Shown here: positions 1 through 9,503 of the stretch, one piece after another
Layout of the letters: every line of letters begins with the position of its first letter
Numbering within the stretch: position 1 is the stretch's first letter
Assembly (NCBI GenBank): GCA_934675115.1
Contig: CAKUPH010000006.1
Coordinates: forward strand, 1 to 48,475
DNA from: an uncultured Oscillospiraceae bacterium
GTDB lineage: Bacteria > Bacillota > Clostridia > Oscillospirales > Oscillospiraceae
Direction: 5' to 3'
DNA length: 48,475 nucleotides
Program-made: the position numbers and the translations under genes
Notes under the pieces: generated by a model
Told to the model about the DNA's origin: nothing
Seen by the model: only the letters and a program-made list of their open reading frames with translations
The model's database searches: none

Positions 1-130
1 TGGGGTTCTTAGGGGAAAAACGCTGGAGCGCAGAACGCGCCCCTCAGCGTTCGGAGCCGACCGCGTTTTCCCCCTAAGTGATTCTTTGCCTACTTTCTGT
101 TCACACAGAAAGTAGGTCGCCGTCAGGCGA
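1..130 (+). repeat. Structured intergenic repeat, copy A (upstream of ftsW)
   Basis: Positions 1-70 are identical to 24201-24270, and 1-120 match 24201-24320 with eight differences. The unit can fold as a 16-bp outer stem (8-23 with 63-78, one mismatch), an inner 6-bp hairpin (33-38 with 47-52), a 10-bp hairpin H1 (91-100 with 105-114) and a short hairpin H2 (117-121 with 126-130). It ends 74 nt before the ftsW start codon. It has no coding potential that I can support. It may extend left beyond the window. It could be a dispersed palindromic element or a transcribed cis-acting RNA. Confidence 0.85.
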
Positions 131-204
131 AAACTGCTTGTTCTTTCGTGCGAAAGAATAAGGATGCAGAGCTTCACTCTGCGCATTTGAAAGGAGGGAC
201 AGCC

Positions 205-1431
205 ATGCCCCGCAAAGCCAAACGCGACCTGACCATCGAAGAACAGCTGGCCCGCGGGCCCATCGACCTGCCCTTCCTGACGTTGGTGCTCCTGCTGCTG
301 GTGGTAGGGCTGGTGATGCTGCTGTCCGCCTCCTATCCCTCCGCCTACTACAACCTCGACTCTGCGGTGAACACCCACGGGAACCCCTACTACTACTTCC
401 GGCGGCAGGCCATCTTCGCCGTGCTGGGTCTCGGTGTCATGTTCGTCATCTCCAAGATCGATTACCAGCGCTTCCGCTGGATGTCCGTATTTGTGCTGGG
501 CGGCTCCATCGTGCTGATGCTGATGGTGTTCACCCCGCTGGGCCGCGCGGTGGGCGTGGCCCGCCGATGGCTGGTGATCTTCGGCATCCGGTTTCAGCCC
601 TCCGAGCTTGCCAAGGTGGGCGTCATCATGTTTTTCGCCGCCCGGCTGTCCAAGCGAAGAGATCAGCTGCGGGAGCCGAAAAAGTGGAACCGCCGCACTC
701 TCACGGGCCGTCTGGGGGAGTTTTTTGATCGCATTGGCCTGCTGGAACTGATTCCCTACGGGCTGGTGCTGGTGCTGGTGCTGGGCATTCTGGCCCTCCA
801 GCACCACATGTCCGGCATGATCCTCATCACCATCGGCGCGGTGTCTGTGCTGTTCGCCTCCGGCATCCGGCTGGGCTGGTTTGCGGCGGGCGGCGCGGTG
901 GTGACCGCTGCCTTTACCTACATCGTAATGAACACCGATTACATGACTCTCCGCATCAATGCCTGGCGGGACCCTCTGAGCGACCTTCAGGGCAGCGGCT
1001 ACCAGCTCTACCAGTCCCAGATCGCCATCGGCTCCGGCGGCCTGCTGGGGCTGGGACTGGGCAACGGCAAGCAGAAATTTCTCTTTCTGCCCGAGGAGCA
1101 CAACGACTGTATCTTCGCCATCGTGTGCGAGGAGCTGGGCCTTGTGGGGGCCCTCGTCATCATCCTGCTGTTCGCCCTGCTCATCATCCGGGGCTACTGG
1201 CTGGCCCTCCACGCCCGTGACCGGTTCGGCACTCTGCTCATCGTGGGCATCAACACCCTGTTTGCCGCCCAGGTGATCCTCAACATCGCCGTGGTCACCG
1301 GCACCATCCCCACCACAGGCATTTCTCTGCCCTTCTTCAGCTACGGCGGCACCGCGCTGCTGATACAGCTGGCGGAAATGGGCATCATACTGAGCGTATC
1401 CCGTCAGATCCCCGCCGCACGCGCGGGGTAA
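205..1431 (+). CDS. ftsW: FtsW/SpoVE-type SEDS peptidoglycan glycosyltransferase
   Basis: This 408-residue polytopic membrane protein polymerises lipid II into glycan strands at the septum, together with a class B PBP. The SEDS signatures are visible: GVARRWL followed by FQPSELAK (about 117-137) and the extracellular PEEHNDCIFA segment, whose Asp aligns with the catalytic Asp of the family. About ten membrane segments are apparent, with a basic cytosolic N-terminus. An upstream in-frame ATG exists at 148, but the start at 205 has an AAGGAGGG site 6-7 nt before it and gives the normal family length. murG follows after 20 nt. The dcw-cluster position favours division FtsW. Sporulation SpoVE is the main alternative, because the two cannot be separated by sequence alone. 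Confidence 0.93.
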   Translation: MPRKAKRDLTIEEQLARGPIDLPFLTLVLLLLVVGLVMLLSASYPSAYYNLDSAVNTHGNPYYYFRRQAIFAVLGLGVMFVISKIDYQRFRWMSVFVLGGSIVLMLMVFTPLGRAVGVARRWLVIFGIRFQPSELAKVGVIMFFAARLSKRRDQLREPKKWNRRTLTGRLGEFFDRIGLLELIPYGLVLVLVLGILALQHHMSGMILITIGAVSVLFASGIRLGWFAAGGAVVTAAFTYIVMNTDYMTLRINAWRDPLSDLQGSGYQLYQSQIAIGSGGLLGLGLGNGKQKFLFLPEEHNDCIFAIVCEELGLVGALVIILLFALLIIRGYWLALHARDRFGTLLIVGINTLFAAQVILNIAVVTGTIPTTGISLPFFSYGGTALLIQLAEMGIILSVSRQIPAARAG

Positions 1432-1451
1432 AGAGAATGGAGTGTAGTCAT

Positions 1452-2570
1452 ATGAAGCTGTTGTTGACCTGCGGCGGAACTGCCGGTCACGTCTATCCCG
1501 CCGTGGCGCTGGCCCGGGTGTTTGAAAAGCACTATCCCGACTGTCAGGTGCTGTTTGTCGGCGCGGACGGCGGCATGGAGCTGAAGCTGGTGGAGAAAGA
1601 GGGCTATCCCATCAAGACCGTCACCATCTCCAACTTCCGCCGCACCCTCTCCCCCAGGCAGTGGGGGCACAACCTGAAAAGCGCGTGGAACGTGGTGGCC
1701 TCCCGCCGTCAGGCGGCGGCCATCCTGAAGGACTTCGGCCCCGATCTGGTGGTGGGCACCGGCGGCTACGCCTCCTTCCCGTGCGTGCGGCAGGCCGCCC
1801 GCATGGGCATCCCCACCGCCATCCACGAGTCCAACGCCACCCCGGGCCTTACCACCCGGACCCTGGCCAAAGAGGTGGACATGGTGATGGTGGGCTTCAA
1901 GGAGGCCGTGAGCCACTACGAGGACCCCTCCAAGGTGAAGGTGACGGGCACGCCCGTCCGGCCCGAGTTTTTCGCCATGAGCCGGGAGGAGGCCCGGGCG
2001 AAGCTGGGCCTCACCGACGACAAGCCGCTGGTGCTGTCCTTCTGGGGCTCGCTGGGGGCCACGGTGATGAACGGCGAAATGGTGGACTTCGCGGCCCGCT
2101 GGCTGGAGGAGGACAAGCCCTTCCACCACATCCACGGCGCTGGCCGGGATTTCGAGACCATGAAGCAGGCCCTGTCCGACCGGGGGCTGGACCCGGAGCA
2201 GTTTGACCTGCGGCAGTATATCTACGACATGCCCGTCATCATGGCGGCGGCGGACATCGTGCTGTGCCGGGCGGGCGCGTCCACCCTCAGCGAGTTGACC
2301 GCCACCGGCAAGCCTGCGGTCATCGTGCCCTCGCCCAACGTCACTGCCAACCACCAGTACAAAAACGCCAAGGTGCTGGCCGACCGGGGCGGCGCAATCC
2401 TCATTGAGGAGAAGGACTGCACCGGCGCGAAGCTGTACGACGCGGTGAGCGGCCTGCTGGCCGACGGCGTGAAGCGGGAAAACATGCGTCAGGCCCAGCT
2501 GTCCATCGCCGTCCCCACGGCGGCGGAGGACATTTACGAGGCCCTTTCCGCCCTGCTGGCGAAGCATTGA
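1452..2570 (+). CDS. murG: MurG, lipid II-forming GlcNAc transferase
   Basis: MurG transfers GlcNAc from UDP-GlcNAc to undecaprenyl-pyrophosphoryl-MurNAc-pentapeptide on the inner membrane face, producing lipid II for FtsW. The protein has 372 residues and two Rossmann-like domains (GT28 family). The N-terminal glycine loop GGTAGHVYP (residues 8-16) and the C-terminal donor-site run RAGASTLSELTATGKPAV are intact. An upstream ATG at 1437 has no good ribosome site. The ATG at 1452 has a GGAG core about 10 nt before it and gives the family-typical start MKLLLTCGG. The gene lies between ftsW and murA on one strand with short gaps, consistent with one operon. Confidence 0.95.
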   Translation: MKLLLTCGGTAGHVYPAVALARVFEKHYPDCQVLFVGADGGMELKLVEKEGYPIKTVTISNFRRTLSPRQWGHNLKSAWNVVASRRQAAAILKDFGPDLVVGTGGYASFPCVRQAARMGIPTAIHESNATPGLTTRTLAKEVDMVMVGFKEAVSHYEDPSKVKVTGTPVRPEFFAMSREEARAKLGLTDDKPLVLSFWGSLGATVMNGEMVDFAARWLEEDKPFHHIHGAGRDFETMKQALSDRGLDPEQFDLRQYIYDMPVIMAAADIVLCRAGASTLSELTATGKPAVIVPSPNVTANHQYKNAKVLADRGGAILIEEKDCTGAKLYDAVSGLLADGVKRENMRQAQLSIAVPTAAEDIYEALSALLAKH

Positions 2571-2628
2571 CCAAAACCGGAGCTTTCTCATAGGATGAAC
2601 TGACTTCATCAGATGGGGAGGCCATTCC

Positions 2629-3897
2629 ATGAGCGAATTTCTGATTTCCGGCGGCAGGCCGCTGGAGGGGGAACTGACCGTCCACGGGGCGAAAAACAGC
2701 GTTCTGCCGGTGCTGGCGGCCAGTCTGCTGGCTCGGGAGCCGGTGCTGCTGCGGGGCTGCCCCCGGCTCACCGACGTGACGGCGGCGGTGGAGATCCTCC
2801 GGCATCTGGGCTGCGCGGCCCGGTGGGAGGACGGCGGACTGCTCATCGACCCCGTCGGCGCGGCGGGGGGCGATATTCCGGAGGACCTGATGCGCTCCAT
2901 GCGCTCGTCCATCATTTTCCTCGGCCCGGTGCTGGCCCGGAACGGCGCGGTGCACCTGACCTATCCCGGCGGCTGCGAGCTGGGGCCCCGGCCCATCGAC
3001 CTGCACCTGTCCGCCATGCGCGCGCTGGGCGCGGAGGTGACGGAGGGCCCGAAGGGTCTTTCCTGCCGGGGCAGGCTCACCGGCTGCGACATCACCCTCG
3101 CCATTCCAAGCGTGGGGGCCACGGAGAACGCTATGCTGGCCGCCATGGGGGCGGAGGGCGTCACGTCCATCAACAACGCCGCCCGGGAGCCGGAGATCGC
3201 GGAGCTCCAGCGGTTCCTGAACCTGCTGGGCGGCAAGGTCCGGGGCGCGGGCGGCTCCGTCATCACCGTGGAGGGCCGCCGGCCGCTGGGCGGCGGGGAA
3301 TACACCGTCATGGGCGACCGCATCGTGGCCGCCACCCTCATGTCCGCCGTGGCGGCGGCGGGGGGCGACGTCCGGCTGGACGGCGTGGACTGGCGGCATG
3401 TGTCCACCGTCAGCGCCGTGCTGGCGGAGGCGGGGTGCAGCGTCCTGAGCGACAGCCGGGGCGTCCGCATCAGCCGGAAGGCCGACCATCTCCTCCGGGG
3501 GGACCTCACCGTCCGGACGGCGCCCTATCCCGGCTTTCCCACCGACGCTCAGGCCCCGGTCATGGCAGCGCTGTGCGCGGGGCGGGGGACGGCGCTGTTT
3601 GTGGAGAATGTGTTCGACAGCCGCTACCGCCATGTGTCTGAGCTGGTGCGCATGGGGGCGGACATCACGGTGGAGGGCCGGGTGGCCCTTGTCCGGGGCG
3701 TGCCCCGGCTCCACGGGGCTCGCGTGGAGTGTACCGACCTGCGGGGCGGCGGCGCGCTGGCCGCGGCGGCGCTGGGGGCCGAGGGTGACACGGTGCTCAC
3801 TGGCCTGCGCCACATCGACCGGGGCTACGAGCGGCTGGAGGACATGATCACCCGGCTGGGCGGGAAAATGCTCCGCCGGGAGGATGGCTCCGGCTGA
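2629..3897 (+). CDS. murA: MurA, UDP-GlcNAc 1-carboxyvinyltransferase
   Basis: MurA adds enolpyruvate from PEP to UDP-GlcNAc, the first committed step of peptidoglycan precursor synthesis in the cytosol. The 422-residue EPSP-synthase-like fold is full length. Lys22 and Asn23 in GAKNSVLP near the N-terminus bind substrate. The catalytic cysteine is Cys116 in PGGCELGPRPIDLH; it is the residue attacked by fosfomycin, so an intact Cys predicts a fosfomycin-sensitive enzyme. A GGGGAGG site precedes the ATG. In Bacillus the gene between murG and the ftsQ homologue is murB; here murA occupies the slot. Firmicutes often carry two murA paralogues, and which one this is cannot be told from the window. 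Confidence 0.95.
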   Translation: MSEFLISGGRPLEGELTVHGAKNSVLPVLAASLLAREPVLLRGCPRLTDVTAAVEILRHLGCAARWEDGGLLIDPVGAAGGDIPEDLMRSMRSSIIFLGPVLARNGAVHLTYPGGCELGPRPIDLHLSAMRALGAEVTEGPKGLSCRGRLTGCDITLAIPSVGATENAMLAAMGAEGVTSINNAAREPEIAELQRFLNLLGGKVRGAGGSVITVEGRRPLGGGEYTVMGDRIVAATLMSAVAAAGGDVRLDGVDWRHVSTVSAVLAEAGCSVLSDSRGVRISRKADHLLRGDLTVRTAPYPGFPTDAQAPVMAALCAGRGTALFVENVFDSRYRHVSELVRMGADITVEGRVALVRGVPRLHGARVECTDLRGGGALAAAALGAEGDTVLTGLRHIDRGYERLEDMITRLGGKMLRREDGSG

Positions 3898-3930
3898 TAA
3901 ATGACTAAAGCGAAGGGAGGCGGCGCGGCT

Positions 3931-4695
3931 GTGGCCAGCGAGCGCAGACACAAATCAAGACCCCGGCGGCGCCGGGGGCGGTTCAGCTTTGCCTATAAGC
4001 TGCTGTCCGTCATTCTGGTCATCGCCGCCGTTGCGGCGGCCTGTCTGGTGTTTTTTCGGATCAATCAGGTGACGGTGACGGGCAACGCCCGGTACACGGC
4101 GGAAGAGATCGCCGACGTGTCCGGCATCCGGACGGGGGATAACCTCATCGCCCTGTCAAAGAGCAAGATAGCCGCCCGGATACGCACCCGCCTGCCCTAC
4201 GTCCAGTCGGTGTCCATCCGCCGGGCGCTGCCGGATACGGTGGTGCTCACCGTCACGGAGCACACGGCGGCGGCCGCCGTGTCCGACGGGACGAACTGGT
4301 GGTATATCTCCGCTCAAGGCAAGCTGCTGGAGACGGTGTCCTCACCCGGGCCGGTCATTCAGATCACCGGCCTGACGGCGGTGGAGCCGGAGCTGGGCGG
4401 AAAGCTGGCGGTGTCCGCGGAGTACGAAAACCGCCTGACCTATGCGCTGTCCCTCCTGTCCGCGCTGGACGGCCGGGGGATGCTGGATGACTGCACGGCG
4501 CTGGACTGCTCTTCCGCCGGGGTGCTCTGGCTGGACTACCTGAATTTCCGGCTGAAGCTGCCGTCCACCGGGGACTTTTCCTACATGCTCACCTTGCTGG
4601 ACGGAGCTTTTGACAGCGGCCGTGTGAGCCGGGAGGACGCGGGTACCTTTGACTTCGCGTCCGCCGAGGGAAAGGCCATTTACAGCAAATCCTGA
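3931..4695 (+). CDS. ftsQ: FtsQ/DivIB-type division protein with POTRA domain
   Basis: This bitopic membrane protein of the divisome has a basic cytosolic tail (many Arg up to about residue 18), one membrane helix (about 22-43) and an extracellular POTRA domain beginning INQVTVTGNARYTAEEI, followed by the beta domain. It acts with FtsL and DivIC to activate septal synthesis. The chosen start is GTG 3931, which has AAGGGAGG 10 nt upstream. The in-frame ATG at 3901 directly abuts the murA stop and lacks a ribosome site. Length is 254 residues, normal for DivIB. A rho-independent terminator follows at 4702, so this ends the upstream transcription unit. Confidence 0.88.
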   Translation: MASERRHKSRPRRRRGRFSFAYKLLSVILVIAAVAAACLVFFRINQVTVTGNARYTAEEIADVSGIRTGDNLIALSKSKIAARIRTRLPYVQSVSIRRALPDTVVLTVTEHTAAAAVSDGTNWWYISAQGKLLETVSSPGPVIQITGLTAVEPELGGKLAVSAEYENRLTYALSLLSALDGRGMLDDCTALDCSSAGVLWLDYLNFRLKLPSTGDFSYMLTLLDGAFDSGRVSREDAGTFDFASAEGKAIYSKS

Positions 4696-4701
4696 CAGAT
4701 C

Positions 4702-4743
4702 GGCGGCCCGATGGTTCCGATATTCGGAAACGGGCCGCCTTTT
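4702..4743 (+). terminator. Intrinsic terminator after ftsQ
   Basis: A GGCGGCCCG/CGGGCCGCC stem, extended inside by TTCCGA/TCGGAA, is followed by TTTT. It separates the ftsW-murG-murA-ftsQ unit from ftsZ. Confidence 0.85.
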
Positions 4744-4777
4744 CGGCGCGGTCACGGGAAAAACCGATATTTTTCTA

Positions 4778-4806
4778 TTGACCGGGCCGGGAAAATGGAA
4801 TACAAT
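4778..4806 (+). promoter_or_regulatory. Sigma-A promoter of ftsZ
   Basis: TTGACC at 4778-4783 and TACAAT at 4801-4806 are separated by exactly 17 nt. The site lies between the ftsQ terminator and ftsZ, leaving a leader of about 60 nt before the start codon. The very good consensus match fits the high level of FtsZ in cells. Confidence 0.85.
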
Positions 4807-4875
4807 AATACAAAATATAGTTTCCTTTTCACGGACATATTACAACAACTTGTTTACATATTGGAGGGGCATTTT

Positions 4876-6000
<1,125 letters not shown>

Positions 6001-6009
6001 GAAAAACGC

Positions 6010-6043
6010 GATTCCCTGCGCCGCACGGCGCAGGGAATCTTTT
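6010..6043 (+). terminator. Intrinsic terminator of ftsZ
   Basis: A perfect 13-bp stem, GATTCCCTGCGCC pairing with its complement around GCAC, is followed by TTTT. Confidence 0.92.
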
Positions 6044-6057
6044 CATACCGGATCAAA

Positions 6058-6087
6058 ACAGGCAGAGCGGCGAACCACTCTGCCTGT
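6058..6087. terminator. Second hairpin, related to the one at 13190-13223
   Basis: ACAGGCAGAG pairs with CTCTGCCTGT (stem of about 12 bp with one mismatch). Its core GGCAGAGCGG is shared with the hairpin that sits between the MFS gene and the oxidoreductase at the other end of the accessory block. It probably was the terminator of the vanished minus-strand gene whose 3' end remains at 6108-6153. Confidence 0.6.
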
Positions 6088-6101
6088 TTGTATGCTTTGA
6101 G

Positions 6102-6153
6102 CCTGAATTACAGCCGGAGCGCCGCGTCGTAGCCGGTACGGGTGGCGTTGCGG
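6102..6153. repeat. Left 52-bp direct repeat flanking the accessory block
   Basis: This run matches 13239-13290 in the same orientation with a single difference (G versus A at the eighth codon from the end). The right copy is the 3' end of the flavin oxidoreductase gene. The distance between copies is 7137 bp. Similarity continues more weakly leftwards through the hairpin at 6058-6087. Confidence 0.93.
6108..6153 (-). pseudogene. Remnant of an oxidoreductase gene (last 14 codons and stop)
   Basis: Read on the minus strand, this stretch encodes RNATRTGYDAALRL followed by TAA, the same last 14 residues as the intact flavin oxidoreductase ending at 13245. Upstream of these codons the similarity stops abruptly and the sequence runs into the LysR promoter region. 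It is therefore a duplicated or orphaned gene end, not a functional gene. No start codon with a ribosome site supports expression. Confidence 0.8.
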
Positions 6154-6211
6154 GGAGTGGAAACATTTAACGGCTTACGCTGTGGCGTTTGTCTGATGAA
6201 AAATATTCGGT

Positions 6212-6240
6212 TTGACTTGTCTTTTGGTTTGTGATATAAC
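6212..6240 (+). promoter_or_regulatory. Sigma-A promoter of the LysR-type gene
   Basis: TTGACT (6212-6217) and TATAAC (6235-6240) are 17 nt apart. The surrounding sequence is much more AT-rich than the rest of the window. Confidence 0.82.
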
Positions 6241-6308
6241 ATCATAAGATATTCAAATATACAATCCAGATTATGTGGTTTGTACGAATACGAAGGGGGG
6301 GCGGTATA

Positions 6309-7223
6309 TTGGATCTGCAAAACATCCGTATTTTTGCTTTGTGCATGCAATACCTCAGTTTTTCCAAAGTAGCGGAAATGACATTTTCTTCACAGTCTTC
6401 TGTCAGCAAAGTAATTGCATATCTTGAGGAAGAAGTGGGCGGTAAGCTTTTTCTGCGCAACAGCCGCCGGATAGAACCGACTGCTTTGGGAGAGGCCCTT
6501 TTGCCCTATGCGGAAGCGCTTCTCACCAAAGAGGATGACATGCGGGGGTTTTTGCATCAGTTTCACTCTGGGGCGACAGTAGTACCGCTGATTATCGGTG
6601 TGGCCCGATTTTTGACTGCATCGCCAACGGATGGCTTGCTTCTGCCCCTGATGGATGCGGTGGGTCAGCTGCGGCGGCTGCACCCGGAATTGGATGTGAA
6701 AATTGCTTATTTCGAGGATCAACAGTTGGGTGACTTCGTCAAGGGAAACCGCATTGACGTGGCCATTACTGCGGTTAATAACAGTTTAATTGCGGAACGA
6801 GCCTATGTGGGAATGGATTTTCTCCAACTGAACGAGAACGATAATTATATGCTGGTTCAGCCGGATGGCCTGGAAGATGCCCAAATCGAGGATATTTTGC
6901 CAAAGCTGGATTGTATTTTCTCTGTGGATGACCAGATCGCTATTAGTGTGACCTACGACTTTTTGAGAAAAGTCAAAAAACCCATTCGTGTTGAAACCTG
7001 TGATAACTGGAGCGAGGTCATCGTCAAGGTAAAGAACGGTCAGGGTGGGACTATTCTGGGTGCTTCTACTGCGAAGTTTGGGGTCCAATGTGGGCTGACT
7101 GCCATCCCTCTGACAAAATATGAAATTACTTCATCTCTGCTTGCTATCTGGAAGCATGGATCGGGTATGCTCAATGAAGAAGCGGCGTATTTACTGCGCA
7201 ACAGTTTCATTGACCGGGAATAG
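6309..7223 (+). CDS. LysR-family transcriptional regulator
   Basis: The protein has 304 residues. It has an N-terminal winged helix-turn-helix (SFSKVAEMTFSSQSSVSKVI, about 17-36, then LEEEVGGKLFLRNSRR) and a C-terminal periplasmic-binding-protein-like effector domain (about 90-300). The likely start is TTG 6309, after a GAAGGGGGG run with about 6 nt spacing, giving the family-typical MDLQNIRIF; an ATG at 6273 would add 12 atypical residues. It has its own promoter and terminator and lies upstream of, and on the same strand as, the catabolic genes rather than divergent from them. By context it should control the 7488-13079 genes, probably in response to their substrate. Base composition is visibly lower in GC than its neighbours, a sign of transfer. 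Confidence 0.88.
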   Translation: MDLQNIRIFALCMQYLSFSKVAEMTFSSQSSVSKVIAYLEEEVGGKLFLRNSRRIEPTALGEALLPYAEALLTKEDDMRGFLHQFHSGATVVPLIIGVARFLTASPTDGLLLPLMDAVGQLRRLHPELDVKIAYFEDQQLGDFVKGNRIDVAITAVNNSLIAERAYVGMDFLQLNENDNYMLVQPDGLEDAQIEDILPKLDCIFSVDDQIAISVTYDFLRKVKKPIRVETCDNWSEVIVKVKNGQGGTILGASTAKFGVQCGLTAIPLTKYEITSSLLAIWKHGSGMLNEEAAYLLRNSFIDRE

Positions 7224-7267
7224 CAGAATTTCAAAAAACGAATAGATGAGTTGGATTTGAGAGGATT

Positions 7268-7312
7268 AACGATGCGTTTTGTGCAAAGTGCAAAACACAT
7301 CGTTGATTTTTT
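7268..7312 (+). terminator. Intrinsic terminator of the LysR-type gene
   Basis: AACGATGCGTTTTG pairs with CAAAACACATCGTT (one mismatch) around a 9-nt loop, followed shortly by TTTTTTT. Confidence 0.8.
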
Positions 7313-7397
7313 TCCCCATTTCAACTTCTTTGACATATTCGAATTTGGAATCCTTTCTATTTTACGTTCGGAATGACATTTGTTCTGGTGTTCTGGG

Positions 7398-7426
7398 TTC
7401 CGCTTTGTCTGACAAGTAACTATACT
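7398..7426 (+). promoter_or_regulatory. Probable promoter of the catabolic genes
   Basis: TATACT (7421-7426) is a strong -10, but the hexamer 17 nt upstream is TTCCGC, a poor -35. A weak -35 with a good -10 is typical of activator-dependent promoters, so control by the adjacent LysR protein is a reasonable inference. A LysR binding site was not identified with confidence. Confidence 0.5.
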
Positions 7427-7487
7427 TATAGCAAGCAAGAGGGTGCTGATCTTTGGCATCCAAGAGATAAAGGAGGAGACAGCAACG

Positions 7488-7895
7488 GTGAAAGAATGTG
7501 TTCCCATTCGTGAAAACCTGTTCCGCACCAAGGAGGACAGCAGTCTGGTCCTGCTGGGCGCAAAGTGCGCGAAGTGCGGGCAGATATCCTTTCCCAAGCG
7601 GGAGTTCTGTACCAAATGTCTGTGCGAAGATCAGGAGGAGGTCGAACTGAGCCAGGAGGGTGAACTGCACACCTTTTCCATCCTGCGTGTCAGCGACAAT
7701 CATTTTAACGCGCCTCATCCTATCGGCATGATCAATCTGCCCGAGCGGGTCCGCGTTACCGCGCCTTTGGTCTATCGGGAAGACGAGCAGTATGCCATCG
7801 GCCAGAAGGTACGGATCGTACCGGACGATCTGTGGGAGGAAGAAGACAGGATCGTCACCGGGTATCGCTTTGAGGTGGTGGAGGACGAGAAATGA
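7488..7895 (+). CDS. Zn-ribbon/OB-fold (DUF35) acyl-CoA-associated protein
   Basis: This 135-residue protein has a rubredoxin-like zinc ribbon, CAKCGQISFPKREFCTKC (about 26-43), followed by an OB-fold that ends near residue 130. DUF35 proteins form complexes with thiolase-like or aldolase enzymes and help hold acyl-CoA substrates. The partner here is the next gene, whose ATG overlaps this stop by 4 nt (ATGA), so translational coupling is expected. The start is GTG 7488 with AAGGAGGAG 9 nt upstream; an in-frame GTG at 7443 lacks a ribosome site. It is the first gene of the catabolic run. The family assignment is firm, the substrate unknown. Confidence 0.88.
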   Translation: MKECVPIRENLFRTKEDSSLVLLGAKCAKCGQISFPKREFCTKCLCEDQEEVELSQEGELHTFSILRVSDNHFNAPHPIGMINLPERVRVTAPLVYREDEQYAIGQKVRIVPDDLWEEEDRIVTGYRFEVVEDEK

Positions 7896-9046
7896 ACGGA
7901 TTGAGAGAAGTATATGTTCTGGGCATCGGTCAGACCAAATTTGCCCGGATGAAGGGCGTCAGTCCCATCACGCTCGGGATCGAGGCCGCCAGGGCCGCCA
8001 TTAAGGATGCCGGCCTTGCCGACCCCAGAAAGCTGGAGGTGGCATATGGAAGCCGCTCCCGCGACGACACCCAGACCGCGGAAAGTATCATGCAGTACAT
8101 CGGCGTGACCGGCATCGAAATGCACAATACGGAAAATGCCTGTGCGTCTGGCGGCGGCGCGGTAAATCTGTTGTGGAAGGACATCGCCTACGGCGTACAT
8201 GACATCGGCATTGCCGTTGGCTGCGAATCCATGACGGCTATGCCAAAGGGGCTTGTGGGCGTGGCGGAGGAGGACCTTAACGGTGAGTTAGGGATCCGTA
8301 TGCCTGTGGTCGGTGCCATGAATGGCCTACGGTTTATCCACGAGCGGGGCGGCACGCTGCGGGATCTTGCCTATCCCTCCGTGAAAAACCACAAGAACGC
8401 CTGCGGCAATCCCTACGCGCAGTACCAGAAGATCATCACCGTGGAAGACGTTCTCAACGCCCGGATGATTTCCGACCCCATCGGTGTGCTCCACTGCTGC
8501 CCCACTTCAGACGGCGCCGCAGCGGTCATCCTCTGTACAAAGGAGATCGCGCAACAGTATACCACAAAGCTTGTGAAAATGGCGTCCTCTGTAGTTCTTA
8601 CCATTGGATACGAGTCGTTTGAAAATTCTATCACGGATATTCCCTTTATCCGGGACATTTCCTATCTGGCCTACAAAAAGGCCGGGATCGGTCCGGAGGA
8701 TCTTGACCTTGTGGAAATGCACGATGCCTTTGCGCCGGAGGAATTGTATGCCTATGAGGCAACCGGCGTATGCCCGGAGGGCGAATGCATGAAATTTATT
8801 GCGGAGGGCAGCGCGGAGATCGGCGGCAAATGTGCATTCAGCCCCAGCGGCGGCCTTCAATCTCTGGGACATCCCCTTGGAGCGTCCGGCGTTCGGGTGG
8901 TCTGCGAGGTGACTCAACATCTGCGCGGCGAGGCGGGTGCCCGTCAGCAGCCCGGCGCCCGGGTCGGCATGGCTCAGATGATTGGAGGTTATCTTACCGG
9001 CCTTGGCTGCCCCACTGTGGGTGCCTGCCACATTCTTACGATCTGA
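7892..9046 (+). CDS. Thiolase-family enzyme (SCP-x/lipid-transfer type)
   Basis: The 384-residue protein has the thiolase fold. The nucleophile region is ENACASGGGAVNL with the active-site Cys at about residue 80. HDAF (about 283) and GHPLGASG (about 329) match the SCP-x branch, which pairs with DUF35 proteins. The protein may cleave a beta-ketoacyl-CoA to acetyl-CoA plus a shortened acyl-CoA, or act as a retro-aldolase as its steroid-degradation relatives do. It overlaps the DUF35 gene by 4 nt, supporting a two-subunit enzyme. The second thiolase cysteine motif near the C-terminus is not canonical (GCPTVGACHIL), so true thiolytic activity is uncertain. Confidence 0.87.
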   Translation: MNGLREVYVLGIGQTKFARMKGVSPITLGIEAARAAIKDAGLADPRKLEVAYGSRSRDDTQTAESIMQYIGVTGIEMHNTENACASGGGAVNLLWKDIAYGVHDIGIAVGCESMTAMPKGLVGVAEEDLNGELGIRMPVVGAMNGLRFIHERGGTLRDLAYPSVKNHKNACGNPYAQYQKIITVEDVLNARMISDPIGVLHCCPTSDGAAAVILCTKEIAQQYTTKLVKMASSVVLTIGYESFENSITDIPFIRDISYLAYKKAGIGPEDLDLVEMHDAFAPEELYAYEATGVCPEGECMKFIAEGSAEIGGKCAFSPSGGLQSLGHPLGASGVRVVCEVTQHLRGEAGARQQPGARVGMAQMIGGYLTGLGCPTVGACHILTI

Positions 9047-9062
9047 TAAGGAGGGATCAAAG

Positions 9063-9446
9063 TTGATCAAAAAAGTCAATCACATCGGTTTTGCTGTACA
9101 CAGCATCGACGCTACGCTGAAAATGCTGAAGAGAAACTTTGGCGCGGAAGAGCTTGGCCGGATGGAATATCCCACCATGGGGCAGGTGTCCTGCCTTGTG
9201 GCGATCGGTGAGTCTCGGTATGAGCTGATGGAACCCATCGGCGATAAGGGCGTTGTTCCCAAGTTTCTGGCCACCCACGGGGAAGGATTCCATCATATTT
9301 CACTTCTGACCGATGATCTGGACGGAGAAATGAAAGAGATGGAGGCGGCGGGTACTGTGATTACCGCCAAGATGCAAGACACCTTCTTTACGCACCCGAA
9401 GTCTACCGGCGGAATCGTTTATGAAATAACTGTACGCGAGGACTGA
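9063..9446 (+). CDS. VOC-superfamily protein, methylmalonyl-CoA epimerase-like
   Basis: A 127-residue protein made of two beta-alpha-beta-beta-beta modules. The expected metal ligands of the epimerase/glyoxalase group are visible: His in VNHIGFAV (near 7), Glu in YELMEP (near 59), His in FHHISLL (near 80) and Glu in IVYEITV (near 122). The start is TTG 9063, preceded by AAGGAGGG at 7 nt; longer in-frame readings run into the thiolase gene. It probably epimerises or isomerises a CoA thioester or dicarbonyl intermediate of the pathway. Methylmalonyl-CoA itself is not implied, as no mutase or decarboxylase is nearby. Confidence 0.8.
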   Translation: MIKKVNHIGFAVHSIDATLKMLKRNFGAEELGRMEYPTMGQVSCLVAIGESRYELMEPIGDKGVVPKFLATHGEGFHHISLLTDDLDGEMKEMEAAGTVITAKMQDTFFTHPKSTGGIVYEITVRED

Positions 9447-9503
9447 CCCGTGCAAGGCGGTGCAGCCCATCCAATAAAAATCATATTACAGGAGGAAGTT
9501 ATA

